The notes: a model not told the origin generated them from the sequence alone. A stretch of 64,000 nucleotides of DNA from Rickettsia akari str. Hartford (GCF_000018205.1 NC_009881.1:496001-560000), one strand, 5' to 3'; positions 32,910 to 42,177 are shown, counted from the stretch's first letter. Numbers and translations are program-made.

Positions 32910-33830
32910 ATGTTTAGTAGATTTTTATTACCTTATATTTTTATTGTAACATTTTTTTTTGCTCCCATAAGCGAAGCGAAGAAAGCTGTAAAAAATACCC
33001 CTAAACCTCCTGTTCAAACGAGTTTGGTAATTGATGCAAAAAGCGGTAAAGTGCTGCAGGCTCATAATTCACAAATTCGGGTTTATCCTGCTTCTTTAAC
33101 TAAGCTAATGACTCTGTACTTAATGTTTGAAGCAATTGAAGACGGTAAGTTATCTTTAGATCAAAAATTACTTGTCTCACAGAAAGCTTCAAAAATGCCG
33201 CCCTGTAAGCTTGGGTTAAAGGCAGGAGAGACTATAACCGTTAGAGAGGCAATTAACGGATTAATCATAAAATCTGCTAATGATGCTGCCGTAACTGTTG
33301 CTGAGGGGATGAAAGGTTCTGAGAAAGCTTTTGCTCATTTAATGAATATTAAAGCTAAACAGCTCGGTATGAAAAATACCTATTTTAAAAATGCTTCAGG
33401 CTGGCATGACCCATTGCAGCTGACTACCGCAAGAGATATGGCTAAACTTACTATGGCTTTGAAAAAAGATTATCCTAAATATTATCCACTCTTTTCTAAA
33501 ACCAGTTTTGTATTTCGTGGCAACATAGTAAATGGACATAATAGGGTTACTAAAAATTATCAAGGTGCAGAAGGTATGAAAACAGGTTTTCATACACCAG
33601 CAGGTTATAATTTAGTAACTACTGCTTCTAGGAACGGTAAATCATTGATTGCCGTTGTTACAGGAGGCAAAAGTGCCGCATCTCGTGATCAAAAAATGAT
33701 GTGGCTACTAGATCAGCATTTTAATATTAAGCCTATAGTCCATAAACCTTTAATCAAACTTGCATCTAATAATAAATCTACTACAAAAGCTAAATCAAAA
33801 ATAATAAAGAAAAAGAATATACGTAGTTGA
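32910..33830 (+). CDS. dacF: D-alanyl-D-alanine carboxypeptidase (PBP5/6, DacF type)
   Basis: Periplasmic serine peptidase that removes the terminal D-Ala from peptidoglycan stem peptides. The 306-residue protein has an N-terminal signal (RFLLPYIFIVTFFFAPISEA). The three penicillin-binding motifs are SLTK (in PASLTKLMTLYL, about residue 63), SAN (KSANDAAVTVAEG) and KTG (MKTGFHTPAGYN). The C-terminus ends in a Lys/Ser-rich basic tail without the usual long amphipathic anchor. The start follows the AT-rich leader at 32890. Intact. Confidence 0.92.
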   Translation: MFSRFLLPYIFIVTFFFAPISEAKKAVKNTPKPPVQTSLVIDAKSGKVLQAHNSQIRVYPASLTKLMTLYLMFEAIEDGKLSLDQKLLVSQKASKMPPCKLGLKAGETITVREAINGLIIKSANDAAVTVAEGMKGSEKAFAHLMNIKAKQLGMKNTYFKNASGWHDPLQLTTARDMAKLTMALKKDYPKYYPLFSKTSFVFRGNIVNGHNRVTKNYQGAEGMKTGFHTPAGYNLVTTASRNGKSLIAVVTGGKSAASRDQKMMWLLDQHFNIKPIVHKPLIKLASNNKSTTKAKSKIIKKKNIRS

Positions 33831-33868
33831 TATGTATCATAATTGCCTGCGTGGATCAATTTCACCTC

Positions 33869-33972
33869 TGTCATCATGTGGCTTGACCACGGGATCCAGT
33901 TAAAATACTAAAATTACTGGTATTTGTTTATTATTTTTATGAACCCCCGTGGTTCAAGCGAACTAGATGACA
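33869..33972. repeat. Type A element with an internal AT hairpin
   Basis: TGTCATCATGTGGCTTGACC / GGATCCAGTTA, inner AAAATACTA / TGGTATTTG, then CCCCCGTGGTTCAAGC and ATGACA. Confidence 0.75.
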
Positions 33973-34000
33973 TAGTGGGTTCTACCGGTCCACGCAACAG

Positions 34001-34103
34001 TGCATTGCGAGACCACAAAGTAGTAGTGGCAACCTAATTATGTAATACAAAAATGCCTAGGATTACTTCGTCGAAACTTAAGTTTTACATCTCTCAATGA
34101 CGT
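34001..34103. repeat. Diverged type B palindromic element
   Basis: GCATTGCGAGACCACAAAG at the left; GGATTACTTCGTCGAAACTT and CTCAATGACGTG at the right. Confidence 0.6.
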
Positions 34104-34155
34104 GAAAAAATCGAGTCATGAAACAACTACTAGACTCTCACAATGCCGATAATAT

Positions 34156-34872
34156 TCACTCATCTGGATTTATGGCCAGCTTATATTTTAGATTTACAAG
34201 TTTTATATGACAATTAACACTACATTTAGCGTTTTTTGTAACTTTAGTAGATGAAGATTTTTTAGAGTGTTTAGCTAAAGTTTTACTTTGTGGTTTTTTT
34301 AGATTAATATTTTTTAGAAATTTCTCAGTTTCATTAGGTAAATATTCTACTTTTACTTTAGTTATACCTTGATTTTTAAATGCTAAAATTTCAGCCGCTT
34401 TTTGAGAAACATCTATTATACGATTTTTCTTAAAAGGACCTCTATCATTAACCATTAAAATTACTGATTTATTATTGGCTTTGTTGGTAACTTTAACTAA
34501 GCAAGGAAGCGGAAGAGTTTTATGTGCTGCAGTTAATAGATTTCTATTAAATCTATCACCGTTAGCCGTTTTTTTACCGTGAAAACCATCTTTACGTCCA
34601 CCGTACCATGAAGCATAACCTATTTCGGTAAAAGATTTAGGACTGTGAGGTTTGTAAGTTTTTCCATTTATTTTATAATTTGTGCCAACTTTATAATGCC
34701 CTTTATAAGTTAGATTATGAGGATCATCCTTTGATAATTCTTTGTAAGAATATTTGCGGGAATAAGGTAATCTTTTTGATGTGTTACAACCGCTTAGACT
34801 AAAAGTCAATAAAAAAATTAATACAATAAGTTTATGGGTTCGTATCATCATCATGTTTATTAAAATAATCAA
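34156..34872 (-). CDS. rlpA: RlpA-like lipoprotein (septal ring lytic transglycosylase family)
   Basis: Outer-membrane lipoprotein that acts on peptidoglycan lacking stem peptides. A signal ending in the lipobox LSGC is followed by a double-psi beta-barrel core ([20 protein letters not shown], then [17 protein letters not shown] and [20 protein letters not shown]), complete with the RlpA aspartate region. A Lys-rich tail follows; no SPOR domain is present. The methionines at 34854-34848 are as plausible starts as 34872, since all lie inside the end of the upstream BON gene. The two genes overlap and are co-transcribed. Confidence 0.88.
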   Translation of the reverse strand: MIILINMMMIRTHKLIVLIFLLTFSLSGCNTSKRLPYSRKYSYKELSKDDPHNLTYKGHYKVGTNYKINGKTYKPHSPKSFTEIGYASWYGGRKDGFHGKKTANGDRFNRNLLTAAHKTLPLPCLVKVTNKANNKSVILMVNDRGPFKKNRIIDVSQKAAEILAFKNQGITKVKVEYLPNETEKFLKNINLKKPQSKTLAKHSKKSSSTKVTKNAKCSVNCHIKLVNLKYKLAINPDE

Positions 34873-35446
34873 TTATTTTAGCGTAACACACAACTTTTTC
34901 AACCCCTTTTATTTTTGATGCAATAGAAGCAAGCTTTTCTAGCTCTTCTTCTGATCTTGCAACTCCAAATAAATAAACAATATTATCTATAGTTAGAATA
35001 GTATAATTAGCAAATTTAATGTCTTTTCTGACCAAGTTTTTAGCTTTAATTTGTGCGGTTATCATACTATCTTTAGTATATTGGGCTAAGTCAAAATGAT
35101 TACTATTTTTATTTACTTTCAACTCATTAATAACTTCTTGTACTCCTTTTTGATTCCAAGCAATTTCTACGGCTTTTAACGCATCATATTCGTTTTGAAT
35201 ATGTCCTGTTAATAATACTCTTCTTTGTGATACTTCGACCTTTATTTTAGCACCTAAATCTCTAAAATTATTTCTTACTAAATCAGCTTTAATACCGGCA
35301 GAAATCCTTGAATCATTTAATGTTTCAGACATTGGTTGATCTTTTGAGGCAACAATGCCGGTAGTGGTTGCTGCAGTAAAGATAGCAGGTAAACAAGCAG
35401 ATAAACTAAAAGAAAGAGTTACAAAAATTAGAACTCGTAACACCAT
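34832..35446 (-). CDS. BON-domain lipoprotein (DolP/OsmY-like)
   Basis: The 204-residue protein has a lipoprotein signal ending LSAC (about residue 18), then two BON domains: about 45-115 ([36 protein letters not shown]) and about 122-195 ([33 protein letters not shown]). This is the architecture of DolP (YraP), which supports outer-membrane integrity and septal peptidoglycan hydrolysis in Enterobacteria. Its overlap with rlpA supports a shared division or envelope role. Function in Rickettsia is inferred. Confidence 0.85.
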   Translation of the reverse strand: MVLRVLIFVTLSFSLSACLPAIFTAATTTGIVASKDQPMSETLNDSRISAGIKADLVRNNFRDLGAKIKVEVSQRRVLLTGHIQNEYDALKAVEIAWNQKGVQEVINELKVNKNSNHFDLAQYTKDSMITAQIKAKNLVRKDIKFANYTILTIDNIVYLFGVARSEEELEKLASIASKIKGVEKVVCYAKIIDYFNKHDDDTNP

Positions 35447-35552
35447 AATAATAGTACCATACGATTTTTAAAAAGATTGTATTTGTTTAAGCATTAACTG
35501 TTTGTTTATGTCATTCCATATAGTACCAGACCTTGTTGTATGGATACCGAGT

Positions 35553-35690
35553 TGTCATTGTAAGAGACTGAAAGGAGTGTGGCAATCCAGAAAACAAGTA
35601 TAAAAATGCTAATTTGTAGCATTTTTATACTTGCGTGCTTCGTCAATTACTCCGTAATTTTCCAGTCTTGTTGCATTGACCGCAAGATTC
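35553..35690. repeat. Type B element containing a perfect 17-bp hairpin
   Basis: CAAGTATAAAAATGCTA (35595-35611) and its exact reverse complement (35617-35633) flank a 5-base loop. Outer ends are TGTCATTGTAAGAGACTG and TCTTGTTGCATTGAC. Confidence 0.8.
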
Positions 35691-35696
35691 ACTCGA

Positions 35697-35834
35697 TGTC
35701 ATTCCAGTGTAGGCGGGAATCCAGTATTTTAAAGCCTTTTAAGCTTTATGTGCAGAAAATCTTAATCTTAAATATTTTTGTAAAGCTCGACTTATTGTGC
35801 TTTACACTAGATTCACGCATACGCGGGAATGCCA
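35697..35834. repeat. Type C palindromic element (GTCATTCC type)
   Basis: GATGTCATTCCAGTGTAGGC / GGGAATCCAG at the left; TAGATTCACGCATACGCGGG / AATGCCAT at the right, with a long AT-rich centre. Confidence 0.7.
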
Positions 35835-35855
35835 TAAAGTAAAAATAGTAAGATA

Positions 35856-36398
35856 TTATATCTTACTATCCGGTAATTTATTCTTTAATAAAAGAGGTAA
35901 TTGCAGTACAATAAATATAAAAGTAATAGGTATTATACCGAATACTTTGAATTTTACCCATGTTTCATCTGAGAAATTACGCCAAACTATTTCATTAACT
36001 ACAGCCATAAAAAAGAAAAAAGCCGCTGTTCTATAGCTTAGAGTTATCCAGCTTTCTTCTTTAAGACGTACTATACTTTCTAAAGCATATTTGATAAAAG
36101 GAGTTTTTCTTATACCACTCATGAGAAATATTATTCCAAAAATAACATATAATATAGTAGGTTTGATTTTTATATACATTGAATCGCCGCTAATTAAAGT
36201 AATGCTGCCCGAAACTAATAAAACAGTCGTAGAAATAATAGAAAGCTTGGATACTTTCTTATCGATAATATAACAAAGGGTAATACAAATAACAGACGTA
36301 ATAAGCATATAAAGAGTAGCGTTTTGTATACCGCCTCCATAAAAAAAGCCTGCAAAAAACGCTATTACCGGACCAATTTCTGATAAAAGTTTTAACAT
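35856..36398 (-). CDS. yciB: YciB/IspZ-type septation protein A
   Basis: Inner-membrane protein linked to septation and envelope maintenance. The 180-residue protein starts MLKLLSEIGPVIAFFAGFFY, the family signature, and has five hydrophobic segments. RTAAFFFFMAVVNEIVWRN and WVKFKVFGIIPITFIFIVLQ match the conserved C-terminal half. Length is normal. It follows the FTR1 permease gene at 29 bases on the same strand. Confidence 0.9.
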   Translation of the reverse strand: MLKLLSEIGPVIAFFAGFFYGGGIQNATLYMLITSVICITLCYIIDKKVSKLSIISTTVLLVSGSITLISGDSMYIKIKPTILYVIFGIIFLMSGIRKTPFIKYALESIVRLKEESWITLSYRTAAFFFFMAVVNEIVWRNFSDETWVKFKVFGIIPITFIFIVLQLPLLLKNKLPDSKI

Positions 36399-36427
36399 AT
36401 TTAATTTAATTGTTCTCTTTGATAAAA

Positions 36428-37276
36428 TTAATTTGATTCATTTTTTTGTACTGATATTAAGTTATTTTTTGAATATCTTAATTTTATTTGTATAAAAATA
36501 TTTATCAGTAATATAGTAGTAAAATAGGCAAGTACTTGTAGCCCGTTAGGTCTTGCAATATAACCGGTAACAATATGTACGATTTTACCTATCATACTTC
36601 TATCTGCTACTAACCATGAACTATCCCAAAGTTGATCGGATAAAAACATAACTAGACCGGAAGAGGTTAAAATACCTGCAGCACTTGCTGCAAATCCACC
36701 TGCTATTAGCATCAACAACACAGTAGAGATTTTAAAAATATATTTTTGATTAGCAATCTTAATTAAACCGAAATATATTACTAAACCAAGTAAGAAGCCA
36801 CTTGTAGCACCTATTATCACTCCTTGCAAGTAAATACTGCTTGATATTGTTTCAACTGAAGATATGCTATATACTAAAATAATAATTTCTGCACCTTCTC
36901 GTAAGATAGTAGTAGCAACTAAAAAAACTAACATGAAATAACTGGCTTTACCTTCATGAATTTTTACTGATAAGTCATTTATATATTGCTTTACTTTTAT
37001 ACCGTAACCTTGCATCCATATTATTGTCCAGCTAATCAAAATTGTTATTAGTATCATAATGCCGGAATCAAATAGTTCGTCACCTATTCCGCCAAAAGAT
37101 AAAGATAATTTACGGGCAAAAAATGCAAAAATTGAAGCAAATACTACCCCAAGCATTACTCCGGCAATAATATAAAGACGAGATTTTGCTATTTGTTTTG
37201 TTACGGCGAGTATTAAACCAAGTAATAAGGATATTTCTAAACATTCACGAAACACTACTAAAGCAATTTTAAACAT
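36428..37276 (-). CDS. FTR1-family iron permease
   Basis: High-affinity iron permease of the inner membrane. The 282-residue protein has about seven hydrophobic segments and two copies of the REXXE iron motif: RECLE near residue 10 and REGAE near residue 130. It lies 9 bases downstream of a cupredoxin-domain gene, an arrangement like that of EfeUO/FetMP systems, where a periplasmic copper or iron-binding protein feeds the permease. Iron as substrate is inferred from the family. Confidence 0.88.
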   Translation of the reverse strand: MFKIALVVFRECLEISLLLGLILAVTKQIAKSRLYIIAGVMLGVVFASIFAFFARKLSLSFGGIGDELFDSGIMILITILISWTIIWMQGYGIKVKQYINDLSVKIHEGKASYFMLVFLVATTILREGAEIIILVYSISSVETISSSIYLQGVIIGATSGFLLGLVIYFGLIKIANQKYIFKISTVLLMLIAGGFAASAAGILTSSGLVMFLSDQLWDSSWLVADRSMIGKIVHIVTGYIARPNGLQVLAYFTTILLINIFIQIKLRYSKNNLISVQKNESN

Positions 37277-37285
37277 ATTTTTTAT

Positions 37286-37666
37286 CTAATCATTAACAAT
37301 TATAATACCCTGAGCCGTATCTTGATGAAAATCCCCAAAAATCTCATATTTTCCGGGTTTAAGCGGTGCAAGTATAATATTTATTGACTCATGCGGCATA
37401 ACTATTTTTTCACGATGTAAATCATGACTTTCAAACTCTTCTACTGTATCATCTGCATTATGAACAATTAACCTTATCTTAGTATATTTTGGTACTTCAA
37501 CTATATGCGGAACAAATTTATGATCTTTTATAGTTATCTTTACTTCTAATATATTATCATTTGTTTTATTATTAGAACTCTTATTTGTAGAGATATAAAT
37601 AATTACTGCAAAAAATATCAAACCTACTAGTATAATAATATTTTTGTTTTTTTTAATAATTTCCAT
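37286..37666 (-). CDS. Cupredoxin-domain protein paired with FTR1
   Basis: A 126-residue protein with one N-terminal membrane anchor (IIILVGLIFFAVIIYIS), then a cupredoxin-like beta-sandwich (ILEVKITIKDHKFVPHIVEV onward). Possible metal ligands are His in DHKFVPH, Glu/His in FESHDLHRE, MPHES, and FHQDTAQG at the end. The classic Cys-x-x-His-x-x-x-x-Met loop is absent, as in EfeO-type cupredoxins. The partner permease follows directly. Role in iron capture or oxidation is inferred. Confidence 0.78.
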   Translation of the reverse strand: MEIIKKNKNIIILVGLIFFAVIIYISTNKSSNNKTNDNILEVKITIKDHKFVPHIVEVPKYTKIRLIVHNADDTVEEFESHDLHREKIVMPHESINIILAPLKPGKYEIFGDFHQDTAQGIIIVND

Positions 37667-37774
37667 ACTAATAAATTTTTACTTCATTAATTCCTAGCGC
37701 AATTAAAGTTTAAAGTAAGATTCTTATATACTAATTTAATTTGAGTTTTAAATTTGTAATAATTACAAAATTTA

Positions 37775-37888
37775 TCATGCAATTTTTATTAATGCTACAA
37801 GATATACAATTATTATCATTATTACAAGGAGAGATAATAAAATATAATTTTTTTGTTTTTTATTATCCGATATTTTAGTTTGTTTCAT
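37775..37888 (-). CDS. Very small single-pass membrane protein (37 aa)
   Basis: The ATG at 37888 opens a 37-residue frame: a basic N-terminus (MKQTKISDNKKQKN), one hydrophobic helix (YILLSLLVIMIIIVYLVALI) and the end KIA. It fills most of the gap between the FKBP-like gene (start of gap 6 bases) and the cupredoxin gene. The shape recalls the tiny oxidase-assembly membrane proteins (CoxF type) of Alphaproteobacteria, but that is only a resemblance. It could also be chance in AT-rich DNA. Confidence 0.4.
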   Translation of the reverse strand: MKQTKISDNKKQKNYILLSLLVIMIIIVYLVALIKIA

Positions 37889-37894
37889 ATTTAT

Positions 37895-38890
37895 TTAATT
37901 TTGTTTAAAATCATTAAGTTCAAGTAAAAGATATTCATTTATCGGTAATAATTCATGAGAAATAATTTTATTTATATTAGAACCTAAGGCTTTAAAAGTT
38001 TTTCCTTCTGCAATAACACTGCGTGTGCCAACCGTTACTTTACCTTGCAAGGCGTAAGAAAAAATTAAAGGATATGTAATATCGCCAATTTTCATCTCTA
38101 TTTGTTGTCCTTTTGCTTTAGAATCATATAGTATTTTACCGTTTGATAAGCGAGTAATTTTAGCATTAAAGCGTACTTTTTCACCACATAATAAAGGAAC
38201 ACGATAAGCTATCTCATCATCATAAATTTTTACTTCATTATTTTTAACAAAATTTTTCGGTAATATGGATTTTAAAATTACATTAACTTTATAATTATAA
38301 GCATCATCGAAGATAATATTATTACTATTATTAACGGCATATTTGGCCGGAATAATAGCTTCTCGTGCTTCTCCTACCATCATACCAATTATTACATTAT
38401 CTAAGCCAAGCATTACAGGAGCAGAGCCTAAAGTAAAAGTTTTAGTATCTTCAGATATTAAAGTATTGTTCATATCTGATATTTGATAAAATACGGTAAC
38501 TACATGTCCGCAAGAAGCGGGACCGATATTACCGCTACCGAGCGTATTAATTTTGAATAGTGTTTTGACTAAATCCTTACGTACTTCAATAGTGTAATCA
38601 TTAGGATTAATAGGTCCATTTAACGGTTGTAAAATATTTTCAAAAAATGCTTTCCCTTCTTCGGTTTTAAGAGCATTTATCACTATTTTTGAAACCGTAC
38701 GTTCAAATAAATTACCGTTTAATGAAACAGGTGGTTCCTTATTGATACTAGCTTGGTTTTCATCGGTAGATGAATTATTTGAAGCCGTTTGCTCTATAGT
38801 TGTAGGATTATTGTTGTCGGGAGATATTTTTAACTTTACTATATTGTAAAGTATTAGGATGACAATGATTAAAGATAAAAATTTCTGCAT
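37895..38890 (-). CDS. FKBP-type peptidyl-prolyl isomerase-like protein
   Basis: A 331-residue protein with an N-terminal signal anchor ([17 protein letters not shown]), then an Asn/Ser/Thr-rich linker. It appears to hold two FKBP-like units. The first, about 115-215, has [20 protein letters not shown] and [20 protein letters not shown]. The second, about 225-325, has [19 protein letters not shown] and the weaker [17 protein letters not shown]. Periplasmic folding helper or scaffold is the likely role. The catalytic aromatic residues look poorly kept, so activity is doubtful. Confidence 0.72.
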   Translation of the reverse strand: MQKFLSLIIVILILYNIVKLKISPDNNNPTTIEQTASNNSSTDENQASINKEPPVSLNGNLFERTVSKIVINALKTEEGKAFFENILQPLNGPINPNDYTIEVRKDLVKTLFKINTLGSGNIGPASCGHVVTVFYQISDMNNTLISEDTKTFTLGSAPVMLGLDNVIIGMMVGEAREAIIPAKYAVNNSNNIIFDDAYNYKVNVILKSILPKNFVKNNEVKIYDDEIAYRVPLLCGEKVRFNAKITRLSNGKILYDSKAKGQQIEMKIGDITYPLIFSYALQGKVTVGTRSVIAEGKTFKALGSNINKIISHELLPINEYLLLELNDFKQN

Positions 38891-38924
38891 ATATACTCAT
38901 TTAATTTGAAAAATTGGCTGTAGC

Positions 38925-39065
38925 TATTTCAGAAATCTCAATACAAGCGAATTTTACATGACTCGCCTTTGCTCACGTATCATATATACGCTCTGCTCCG
39001 AGGACTTTATACTCCTTGCTCTTTTCTAAATTAAACTTCGTCTCTCCACTATGTCATTGATCAGG
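38925..39065. repeat. Diverged RPE1-related element
   Basis: GCTCACGTATCATATATACG, CTCTGCTCCGAGGACTT and TTGCTCTTTTCTAAATT correspond to the intergenic copy at 41600-41705 and to the core translated in proP and murD. It lies in the 311-base divergent gap between the FKBP and dioxygenase-like genes. Confidence 0.65.
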
Positions 39066-39201
39066 AGTATATGTTTTAGTACAACAAAGTGTACTATAAC
39101 AATCAATTACTTAATAATCAAATGAGAATAAAAATAATTTGATTAATCAAAATAATTGATTTAGATTTAGATGCAGAATTTTATAAATATAGTGGTGAAA
39201 A

Positions 39202-39828
39202 GTGAAAAAATTTATAGTTTGTTTGTTATGTTTATGGACATTAAACATATTTGCTGCTTCTAAAACTTACCCTAATAAGCTTAATCGTTGCAAAATTACT
39301 AGAAATATATTTAATGATTATGAACCGAAAGTTTTTGAGACTACTAATAATTTGTTACGTAAAACAGGAAGATTATCAAAATTTGACGGTGAAAGGATAT
39401 TAATTAAAGGAAAAATATTAGATCAAAATTGTGTGCCTGTTGCAGATGCTAAAGTTTATTTATGGCAAGTAGGAAGTGGAGGTAAGTACCCTTATGAACC
39501 TTTAAAAACTAGAGTTGATAAAAGAAGATTTACAAGTAAAAGCAATTCAAGCTTTACCGGTTCCGGTATTGCTACTACTAATAATAAAGGAGAATATTAT
39601 TTCATTAGTATGTTGCCTTATAAATCTTCTCGTGATTTGAGAAGTGCAAACATAAGAATAGAGCATCCCAGTCTTACTACTCTTGAAACACGCTTAGACT
39701 TATCTGATAAAAATATGTGTGATAATGAGTGCGGTGAAGTAAATCCGATATTGATTGAACCACAAGAAAATATGCCGTCTTATTGTTTTGATTTAGTATT
39801 ACAAGGTACGACGCTTAAGAGGTATTAG
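39202..39828 (+). CDS. Intradiol-dioxygenase-like secreted protein, probably non-catalytic
   Basis: A 208-residue protein from a GTG start (39202) with a signal peptide ([15 protein letters not shown]). The central beta-sandwich resembles protocatechuate dioxygenases: [20 protein letters not shown] then [16 protein letters not shown], and [20 protein letters not shown]. Where active enzymes have the HIH iron ligands (RPAHIHF), this protein reads RSANIRIEH, so both histidines are gone. It may be a structural or binding version of the fold. Five cysteines in the C-terminal third suggest an oxidised periplasmic protein. Confidence 0.7.
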   Translation: MKKFIVCLLCLWTLNIFAASKTYPNKLNRCKITRNIFNDYEPKVFETTNNLLRKTGRLSKFDGERILIKGKILDQNCVPVADAKVYLWQVGSGGKYPYEPLKTRVDKRRFTSKSNSSFTGSGIATTNNKGEYYFISMLPYKSSRDLRSANIRIEHPSLTTLETRLDLSDKNMCDNECGEVNPILIEPQENMPSYCFDLVLQGTTLKRY

Positions 39829-39863
39829 AAAAGTAGTATGTAATTTCCTCGCTCTTGTGTAAT

Positions 39864-39986
39864 TCATGTTCTCGCAGGAATTACACATAGGTTTTTGGGA
39901 ATGACATCATGCGGTGCTTCTAAAGGCTTTTTTATACCACAACTACATAATGTCAGTGCTAATACGAATAAATAAAATGTCTTCAT
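39864..39986 (-). CDS. Small lipoprotein (40 aa), LptM-like
   Basis: The ATG at 39986 opens a 40-residue frame: hydrophobic signal FYLFVLALTLCSC with a lipobox, then GIKKPLEAP. A lipidated cysteine followed by G-x-K-x-PL is the short signature of the YifL/LptM small-lipoprotein family. The last 12 residues (VIPKNLCVIPART) come from a repeat-like GTCATTCC sequence, so the tail may be recent. It runs opposite to its neighbours. Confidence 0.5.
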   Translation of the reverse strand: MKTFYLFVLALTLCSCGIKKPLEAPHDVIPKNLCVIPART

Positions 39987-40002
39987 TACTATAAATTATT
40001 AT

Positions 40003-40668
40003 ATGACCTCAAGAAATTGTAATAAATATCTTATATATATTATAGTGTTTTTATTATCTATAATCATTTTTATTCCTAAAATTCATGCTAAGCTCTATGA
40101 GAAGCCTAAGGATAAATTAGAATTTTTAAAAGGTTCAAGCGTTCCTGATAATATAATTTTTTTTGATGAAGAAAAAAATCAATATTCTCTTGATCAGTTT
40201 GAAGGAAAGACTATATTGTTAGTGTTTTGGGCGACTTGGAGTGCTCATTGTGTCAAAGAAATGCCTGACCTTGATACGTTACAAAAAGATTTTAGGAAAT
40301 TACCTTTTTCAGTAGTTCCGATTTCAGAAGATTATCAAGACATAAAAGTTATTAAAGAATATTTTAAAAGTTATCAAATAAGATATTTGCCGATTTATCA
40401 TGATTATAGAAATGAATTATTTAAAGCCTTAGGTGTTGTTAGTTTACCGACTAGTATATTAATAGACCCAAACGGCAAAATCATAACGAGCTTTGTCGGC
40501 AATACAAATTGGTATGACGAAAAAGTTAGAGATACTATTTTATCTGCCATTCCCGGAAATTATCCTGAACCTAAAAATAGTTATAATGAGCAATCTCTGA
40601 ATAAATCGGCTAAGCCTTTGCCGCCAATAAAAAAGGATATAATTAAAAACGAGCAGAATAATGAATGA
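40003..40668 (+). CDS. TlpA/ResA-like thioredoxin-fold protein lacking the first active-site cysteine
   Basis: A 221-residue membrane-anchored periplasmic protein. One N-terminal helix (YLIYIIVFLLSIIIFIP) is followed by a thioredoxin fold (about 45-185): TILLVFWATWSAHCVKEMPD, then PISEDYQDIKVIKEYF and LPTSILIDPNGKIITSFVG with the cis-proline. The usual WCxxC reads WSAHC, so only the second cysteine remains. A normal dithiol oxidoreductase cycle is impossible; a mixed-disulfide or binding role is possible. Its end overlaps the S49 peptidase gene by 8 bases. Confidence 0.82.
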   Translation: MTSRNCNKYLIYIIVFLLSIIIFIPKIHAKLYEKPKDKLEFLKGSSVPDNIIFFDEEKNQYSLDQFEGKTILLVFWATWSAHCVKEMPDLDTLQKDFRKLPFSVVPISEDYQDIKVIKEYFKSYQIRYLPIYHDYRNELFKALGVVSLPTSILIDPNGKIITSFVGNTNWYDEKVRDTILSAIPGNYPEPKNSYNEQSLNKSAKPLPPIKKDIIKNEQNNE

Positions 40669-41575
40669 AGTAAATAAATCAACTATGGCGAATGCAGAAT
40701 TTGATAAGATAATAACCAAACGGCAGATAAGTAAATTAGATCAATTATTTGCTTCGGTTTTTGGTGATTCTAAAGAAGTGATTGCCGTGTTACGCCTTAG
40801 CGGTGTTATCGGTAAAGTAAGTACTATGCAATCTGGACTTACTTTAGAATCATTAAATGAACTAATAGAAAAAGCTTTTAAAATAAAGAAATTAAAAGCA
40901 TTATGTTTAATTATTAATTCTCCTGGGGGTTCTCCGGTACAATCTGAACTTATTGCGAAACGTATTCGTGACCTTGCTAAAGAAAATAAAATAAAAATTT
41001 ATAGTTTTATTGAAGATATGGCGGCTTCAGGCGGATATTTGCTTGCTTGCAGCGGTGACTGGATATATGCTTCTTATAGTTCGGTGATAGGTAGTATTGG
41101 AGTAGTGTCAAGCGGATTCGGTTTCCATGAAGCGATTAATAAACTTGGAATAGAGCGTAGAGTTTATACGGAAGGAAAAAATAAAGCAATTTTAGATCCT
41201 TTTAAACCTATTAATAAAGAGGATCTTAAAATTATCAAAGATTTGCAAAAGCATGTTTACGAGCATTTTGTAGAATATGTAAAAACAAGAAGAGTAGGGA
41301 AGTTAACACAGCAAGACGAGATTTTATTTAACGGTGAATTTTGGGCAGGACAAACTGCTCTTGATTACGGTTTAATTGACGGCATAGGTGATATGTATAG
41401 CATAATGAAAGAAAAATTCGGCGATAATATTAAGTTTCAATATCTGTGTGCTAAACAGCATTGGCTTAAAAAGAAACTTGGTATGTGCAGTAAGATATTA
41501 AGCGATAATCTTGCTAATTCTTTAATTGATGCGATAGAAAATAAAATTATTAACGATAAATTTGATATAAAATAA
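40661..41575 (+). CDS. S49-family signal peptide peptidase (SppA/SohB-like)
   Basis: A 304-residue protease of the short S49 type. It has the family blocks VIAVLRLSGVIGKVS, LCLIINSPGGSPVQSELIAK and EDMAASGGYLLACSGDWIYA with the nucleophilic serine, followed by SVIGSIGVVSSGFGFHE. The lysine partner expected in the short forms is not assigned with certainty. No hydrophobic N-terminal anchor is seen, so it may be cytosolic or peripheral. It is translationally coupled to the TlpA-like gene. Confidence 0.85.
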   Translation: MNEVNKSTMANAEFDKIITKRQISKLDQLFASVFGDSKEVIAVLRLSGVIGKVSTMQSGLTLESLNELIEKAFKIKKLKALCLIINSPGGSPVQSELIAKRIRDLAKENKIKIYSFIEDMAASGGYLLACSGDWIYASYSSVIGSIGVVSSGFGFHEAINKLGIERRVYTEGKNKAILDPFKPINKEDLKIIKDLQKHVYEHFVEYVKTRRVGKLTQQDEILFNGEFWAGQTALDYGLIDGIGDMYSIMKEKFGDNIKFQYLCAKQHWLKKKLGMCSKILSDNLANSLIDAIENKIINDKFDIK

Positions 41576-41599
41576 ATATACTAAGATAGAACTTGAAAA

Positions 41600-41705
41600 A
41601 TTGGCGACAATATCTTTGTAAGTCCTCGGATGCTCGCGTACTTTTGTACGCTCCGCTCCTCGGCGTGCAAACTCATTGCTCTTTTCCAAGTTGATCTTCG
41701 TATAT
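41600..41705. repeat. RPE1-related element upstream of dut
   Basis: GCGTACTTTTGTACGCTCCG is the inverse of the RPE1 core found in proP, murD and addB. CTCGG, TTGCTCTTTTCCAAG and GATCTTCG follow. Confidence 0.75.
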
Positions 41706-41730
41706 CAACTCTTCACGTATGAGAAAGATT

Positions 41731-42177
41731 ATGAATATAACGCAAGTTAAAATTAAGAAATTAGAAAATTTTTCAGGTAGTTTGCCGGAATATGCTACAG
41801 AGCATAGTGCTGGGATGGATTTAATAGCCGCAAATGAGCAACCTATAACAATAAAAGCAGGTGAAATACAGCTAATTCCAACCGGTATCGCTATAGCATT
41901 ACCTTACTCATTTGAAGCACAGATAAGACCTCGTTCGGGTCTTGCAGTTAAACACGGTATTACGGTTGCTAATTCACCTGGTACTATTGATGCAGATTAT
42001 AGAGGCGAAATAAAGGTGATTCTTATTAATCTTGGTACACAAGATTTCGTTATAGAAAAAGGGATGCGAATTGCTCAGATCATAATATCCAAGTACGAAC
42101 GTATATTATGGGAAGAAAGTAGTATCCTTACGGAAACGATGCGTGGTAGCGGTGGTTTTGGTTCTACTGGTGTTTAA
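41731..42177 (+). CDS. dut: Deoxyuridine 5'-triphosphate nucleotidohydrolase
   Basis: Hydrolyses dUTP to dUMP, keeping uracil out of DNA and supplying dTMP synthesis. From ATG 41731 ([16 protein letters not shown]) the 148-residue trimeric-type dUTPase has all five motifs: [35 protein letters not shown] and the C-terminal [10 protein letters not shown]. An in-frame ATG at 41719 would add four residues. A palindromic element ends just upstream of the start and another begins 40 bases after the stop. Confidence 0.95.
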   Translation: MNITQVKIKKLENFSGSLPEYATEHSAGMDLIAANEQPITIKAGEIQLIPTGIAIALPYSFEAQIRPRSGLAVKHGITVANSPGTIDADYRGEIKVILINLGTQDFVIEKGMRIAQIIISKYERILWEESSILTETMRGSGGFGSTGV

